64,000 nt of DNA, from positions 1 to 64,000 of the forward strand of contig JACDAQ010000026.1 of assembly GCA_013695355.1 (NCBI GenBank), given 5' to 3'. This DNA is from Candidatus Protochlamydia sp. GTDB taxonomy: Bacteria; Chlamydiota; Chlamydiia; Chlamydiales; Parachlamydiaceae. Under the pieces are notes generated by a model. It was not told where the DNA came from. It was given only the letters and a program-made list of their open reading frames with translations, and ran no database searches. Below, in pieces: positions 60,658 to 64,000 of this stretch (position 1 is its first letter; every line of letters starts with the position of its first letter). A program made the translations under genes and the position numbers.

Positions 60658-61845
60658 TTATCCTACTGAAAATGAGCTGACATCGGTCAACGGCAGCATG
60701 ATCGCAAGCAGAACAGTTCCAATGACCAGTCCCATTACGATTAGGATGACCGGCTGGGCCAAGGCCATGATCCGGTCCAGCGTTTTTTCAAGCTCATTTT
60801 CATACATGTCTGCAATCCTGCTTAGCATGACTACAGATGTGCCTGATTCTTCTCCTACTGCCAGCATTCTCGATACCATCGAAGGAAAATACCGGGACCT
60901 TCCAAGCTCTTTGCTCAAAGAATGCCCCTCAATGATTTTCCCCTCGGCAGTCAGGATTTCTTTTTCTAAAACTACATTGCGCATGACTCCGCGTGAAATG
61001 CGCAAAGATTCCATCATATTAAGCCCCCCTTGTAAAAGGGTGCCCATAGTACGGCAAAAACGGGCCACAGCAGTTTGGATGACCAGGTTTTTTATTACTG
61101 GAACACGCAATAAGACCTTCTCAAGCCAAAGCTTACCTTTGGGCGAACGAATTTTCCAAATGCTCCAAAAGCCGCCGCCAATGACTGCGGGAATATAGAG
61201 CCACCAAAAATCCCTAAAAATATGGCTTAACCCAAGAATTGCGTTAGTAAAGGCATTTAACTTCCTTTCGGCAAAAATCCCTTCCAAAGAGGGGACCACA
61301 AAACCAAGCAGCAGGCAAATGATCAGCATTGAAAAACCACCCAGGATGCAGGGGTAGATCATAGCTGTTGTGATCTGCTTCTTTAATTTCATATGCTTTG
61401 CCAGAAAATGGGTCAGCTTTTCCAAAACCGGTCCTAAAGTGCCGACGGCTTCTCCGGCCGAGACCATTCCGCAATATAATTTATCAAAGCTATCAGGATA
61501 GGTCCCCATTGCCGTTGACAGACTTACGCCTGCCCGGATCTGTTCGCATAGGCTTAGTACAATACGGTGATAGGATTCTCCTCTGGACTGCTCTTCAATG
61601 GCATTCAAGCTCTCATAAAGGGGGATGCCTGCATTCACTAGCTGGGAAAGCTGGACAGTAAAGGAAACCAGGCTGTCTCCTTTCAAATTCTGCCGCGACC
61701 TTACTTTCGATTTAGCTTCGATCCGGGTTACTAAAAGCCCCTGGTCCCGCAGCTTTAACTTAGCTTCCCGCTCATTCAGGGCGTCAATCATTCCCGACCG
61801 TTTTTTCCGCTGTCCGTCGACATAATGGTATTGATAAAGCGGCAT
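60658..61845 (-). CDS. gspF: GspF type II secretion inner-membrane platform protein
   Basis: A 395-residue protein. The start 'MPLYQYHYVDGQRKKRSGMI' and 'LVTRIEAKSK' are classic for GspF/PilC. It has two copies of the cytoplasmic helical domain ('FTVQLSQLVNAGIPLYESLN' and 'FCRMGTLLQGGLNMMESLRI'-type) and three membrane helices (YPCILGGFSMLIICLLLGFV; FWWLYIPAVIGGGFWSIW; LAQPVILIVMGLVIGTVLLA). It anchors the ATPase and pseudopilus. Position CT570. Its start follows the gspE stop by a few bases. Confidence 0.93.
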   Translation of the reverse strand: MPLYQYHYVDGQRKKRSGMIDALNEREAKLKLRDQGLLVTRIEAKSKVRSRQNLKGDSLVSFTVQLSQLVNAGIPLYESLNAIEEQSRGESYHRIVLSLCEQIRAGVSLSTAMGTYPDSFDKLYCGMVSAGEAVGTLGPVLEKLTHFLAKHMKLKKQITTAMIYPCILGGFSMLIICLLLGFVVPSLEGIFAERKLNAFTNAILGLSHIFRDFWWLYIPAVIGGGFWSIWKIRSPKGKLWLEKVLLRVPVIKNLVIQTAVARFCRTMGTLLQGGLNMMESLRISRGVMRNVVLEKEILTAEGKIIEGHSLSKELGRSRYFPSMVSRMLAVGEESGTSVVMLSRIADMYENELEKTLDRIMALAQPVILIVMGLVIGTVLLAIMLPLTDVSSFSVG

Positions 61846-61847
61846 TG

Positions 61848-63434
61848 TTACCCCTGCTCCTCAATTCCCCTGGCCACACGAAGAACTTCCGCGACTGTCG
61901 AATTGCCTTCTTTGACTAGTTCAGCGCCATGGGACAACAAACTGATCATTCCTTCTTTAATAGCAACGCGCCGCATTTCGATCGCATCGGGACTTTGCAC
62001 AATTTGTTTATTAATGGCATTGTTAACCGGCATCAATTCATAGACCCCTTGCCTGCCTTTAAAACCAGTCCCATAGCAATGACCACACCCTTTGCCACGG
62101 TATAGACATCCTTCCTTTAAACTTTCTGGCTGGATTCCCAAACTTTGGAGTTCTCTCGAACTAGGTACATACTGTTCTTTGCATTCAGGACAGATGCGGC
62201 GAACCAGTCGCTGTGCAAGGACCCCGACAATGCAGGAAGAAAGAAGGTAGGGCTCAATTCCCATGTCAACAAGGCGCGTGATCGCCGAAGGAGCGTCATT
62301 TGTGTGGAGCGTGCTCAAAACGAGATGTCCTGTCAAAGCAGCCTGAATGGCAATTTCAGCCGTCTCTTTATCCCTGATCTCTCCAACCATGATGATATCG
62401 GGATCCTGGCGCAGGATATGGCGCAGTCCGGTTGCAAAGTCGAGCTTGATCTTATGATGCACTCCGATCTGGGCAATCCCTTTTAAGTTATATTCGACGG
62501 GATCTTCAATGGTCATGATGTTGGTCTCGTCATTGGCCATATCGCAGATCGCACTATACAATGTAGTTGTTTTACCGCTTCCTGTAGGGCCGGTAACAAG
62601 GACAATGCCTTCAGGCAGGCTCATCAGTTTTTGAAATTGTTCAAAAACTGGCGGGAGCATTCCGATCTTGTCCAGACCAAGCAGGATATTTCCTTTATCT
62701 AAAATACGCAGAACAATCCGCTCGCCACCCGCGATAGGCACCGTACTGACTCGAAAGTCGATTTCACGCCGCCCCATCCGCAGTTTGATCCGTCCATCCT
62801 GGGGAAGGCGATGCTCGGCTATGTCAAGTTTGGACATGACCTTGATCCGGGTTAGAAGCTGAACTTGATAATCGAGGGAAGGGGCGTGTCTGTTCTGTAA
62901 GACTCCGTCGATCCGGTAGCGAACTCGCATCCCATTTTCTGAAGGCTCAAAATGAATATCGGAGGCCCCTTGCTGGATGGCTTCCGTTAATATCAAGTTT
63001 AAAAGCTGTACGACAGGGGATTGGTGCCTGTTCTGATCAAGCAGATCGAACACTTCAATTTCTCCATCCCGTCCGTCATCATTTTTATCGCCCATGCCGG
63101 CAATTAATTGGGAGGCTGCCCCATCTTCGGTATTATAGCATTCATGGATGGCCGCTAAAATTATTTCACGCGGAGTGTACACTGCTTCGATCTCGCAATT
63201 TAGCAAAAAGCGGAGCTCTTCCAGAGGAGATAAATGCAAGGGGTCGGCGACGGCCACAACAACGCTTGATTCTTTCTCTTCAATTGGCAGGATTAAGTGT
63301 TTTTTAGCAAAGGCATAGGATATTTGCTTATACCGCTCTTTTCCGACGCGCATAGCGGCAATGTCCCGGTAAACGGGCATGCCGAATTGTTCTGCCAGCT
63401 TCATCCTTTCCTGTTTTTCATTGACGTCCGTCAT
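61848..63434 (-). CDS. gspE: GspE type II secretion ATPase
   Basis: I choose ATG 63434 (MTDVNEKQERM), which has a strong GAGGGAG site; an ATG at 63509 would overlap gspD by 92 bp. The product has 528 residues: an N-terminal MshEN-like domain, then 'GASDIHFEPSENGMRVRYRI', Walker A 'GPTGSGKTTTLYSAI', Asp box 'MTIEDPVEYNLKGIAQIGV', Walker B 'LRQDPDIIMVGEIRD', 'GHLVLSTLHTNDAPSAITRL', and a metal-binding Cys set (CPECKEQ and CGHCYGTG). It powers pseudopilus assembly. Its start overlaps the end of gspD by 17 bp. Position CT571. Confidence 0.96.
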   Translation of the reverse strand: MTDVNEKQERMKLAEQFGMPVYRDIAAMRVGKERYKQISYAFAKKHLILPIEEKESSVVVAVADPLHLSPLEELRFLLNCEIEAVYTPREIILAAIHECYNTEDGAASQLIAGMGDKNDDGRDGEIEVFDLLDQNRHQSPVVQLLNLILTEAIQQGASDIHFEPSENGMRVRYRIDGVLQNRHAPSLDYQVQLLTRIKVMSKLDIAEHRLPQDGRIKLRMGRREIDFRVSTVPIAGGERIVLRILDKGNILLGLDKIGMLPPVFEQFQKLMSLPEGIVLVTGPTGSGKTTTLYSAICDMANDETNIMTIEDPVEYNLKGIAQIGVHHKIKLDFATGLRHILRQDPDIIMVGEIRDKETAEIAIQAALTGHLVLSTLHTNDAPSAITRLVDMGIEPYLLSSCIVGVLAQRLVRRICPECKEQYVPSSRELQSLGIQPESLKEGCLYRGKGCGHCYGTGFKGRQGVYELMPVNNAINKQIVQSPDAIEMRRVAIKEGMISLLSHGAELVKEGNSTVAEVLRVARGIEEQG

Positions 63435-64000
63435 ATTCTCCCTCAAATTGGCCGCTCTCTGATTCTTTACAGCAATCAGTAATGTAACAACGCTCGCGCG
63501 AACGTCCAAAGAGGAGAGTCATACTTCCTTCCATCAAACGATTTTTTTCATATAAGTGCGCTTCTTCCACACACTCTAAAAAATAAGGCACATCTCCCGG
63601 GCGGAGGCAGAGTAGTTCCTGCCTCAAACACTGCAGCTGTTCTTTGGGATCCTTTACAATATGGGGCGTGAGCGAGATATACATTTCAGTTGAATTGTCC
63701 TTTAAGGAATTGATGCTGAAAAGCTTACCGAGGCCAGGCAATTCGCCGATAAAGGGGATTGCATCGCGGTTGTCATTGGTTGTTTTGCGGCGTAAGCCCC
63801 CTAAAATGACCGTATCGCCATCGGGAATTTGTACATGATTGGTAATATGCCGGCGGGTGACATTTGGGCGGTCGCTGCTTCCAGGATGAATTGTATCAAA
63901 CGTGATATCGGTCTCAAGCGTGACATAGTCAAAATCCCATTCGTCGTCCGGGCTCCGCTCATTTAAATGGATGGTAGGTTTTACACTGATAGTAATCCCG
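63418..64000 (-). CDS. gspD: GspD type II secretin, C-terminal part cut by window edge
   Basis: The frame is open from 64000 to the stop at 63418, giving about 193 residues of the C-terminal secretin domain. Visible landmarks are 'GITISVKPTIHLNERSPD', 'TRRHITNHVQIPDGDTVILG' (the VPDGxTVVLGGL motif) then 'GLRRK' and 'IPFIGELPGLGKLF', the secretin lip/pilot region signature. It then has a further tail of about 100 residues ending ESGQFEGEYDGRQ. GspD forms the outer-membrane channel of the type II system. It is the first gene seen of the run; its start lies beyond the window. Confidence 0.93.
   Translation of the reverse strand, partial: GITISVKPTIHLNERSPDDEWDFDYVTLETDITFDTIHPGSSDRPNVTRRHITNHVQIPDGDTVILGGLRRKTTNDNRDAIPFIGELPGLGKLFSINSLKDNSTEMYISLTPHIVKDPKEQLQCLRQELLCLRPGDVPYFLECVEEAHLYEKNRLMEGSMTLLFGRSRERCYITDCCKESESGQFEGEYDGRQ

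Noticed and set aside
1-64000. CRISPR array
   Set aside because: I found no regularly spaced direct repeats.

Overview
The window looks like chromosome from an environmental (amoeba-type) chlamydia, most like the Parachlamydiaceae. Four observations support this. (1) The right edge carries the chlamydial type II secretion run gspD-gspE-gspF-gspG followed by four small pseudopilin-like or conserved genes, in the order I know from Chlamydia (CT572 to CT565). (2) glgC sits next to a metallophosphoesterase and near a family-3 solute-binding protein, as in CT489/CT488/CT486. (3) There are eukaryote-like effector candidates: two F-box proteins, an ankyrin protein and two Fic proteins. (4) The DNA is AT-rich, with scattered small repeats. 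The assignment is inference; there is no rRNA gene in the window.

Positions 1-25,700 hold a type VI secretion system (T6SS) in three transcription units. A leftward unit carries tssM, tssJ, a degenerate acyl-CoA-synthetase-like gene and, cut by the window edge, a PAAR-like DUF4280 spike-tip gene. A rightward unit carries tssF, tssL, a small unknown gene, tssA and tssG, followed by a frameshifted ATPase gene. A second leftward unit carries tssB, tssC, an hcp-like gene, tssK, tssE, vgrG, two paralogous effector-like proteins with glycine-rich hydrophobic C-termini, and a polytopic membrane protein that could be their immunity factor. A large autotransporter lies inside the cluster. ClpV (TssH) is the one core part not seen. 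A complete proteobacterial-style membrane complex (TssJLM) in a chlamydia is the main surprise here, because chlamydiae are known for type III secretion.

Positions 26,100-37,500 hold a Bat (Bacteroides aerotolerance-like) operon, batA-batB-batC-batD. It is separated from batE by about 5 kb of accessory DNA: a TipA-like MerR regulator with its own 20-bp-spacer promoter, a metallophosphoesterase, an AAA ATPase with a nuclease-like tail, integrase remnants and a 3' tRNA fragment. An 18-bp piece of that tRNA fragment is directly repeated 3.1 kb away, which marks a probable small integrated island.

Positions 37,600-48,100 carry a conserved hypothetical gene, a B12-dependent ribonucleotide reductase preceded by two NrdR-box-like palindromes 32 bp apart, an alpha/beta hydrolase, two Fic proteins, a metallophosphoesterase, glgC and a solute-binding protein. 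Positions 48,000-57,100 are accessory: a toxin-antitoxin-like pair, a large caspase-like (clan CD) plus ankyrin protein, a coiled-coil protein with a HicA-like tail, an Rsm22-type methyltransferase and two tandem F-box proteins. Positions 57,500-64,000 are the type II secretion operon. All four of its pseudopilins lack the usual glycine before the prepilin cleavage site. Several dispersed repeats and large hairpins lie in the gaps.
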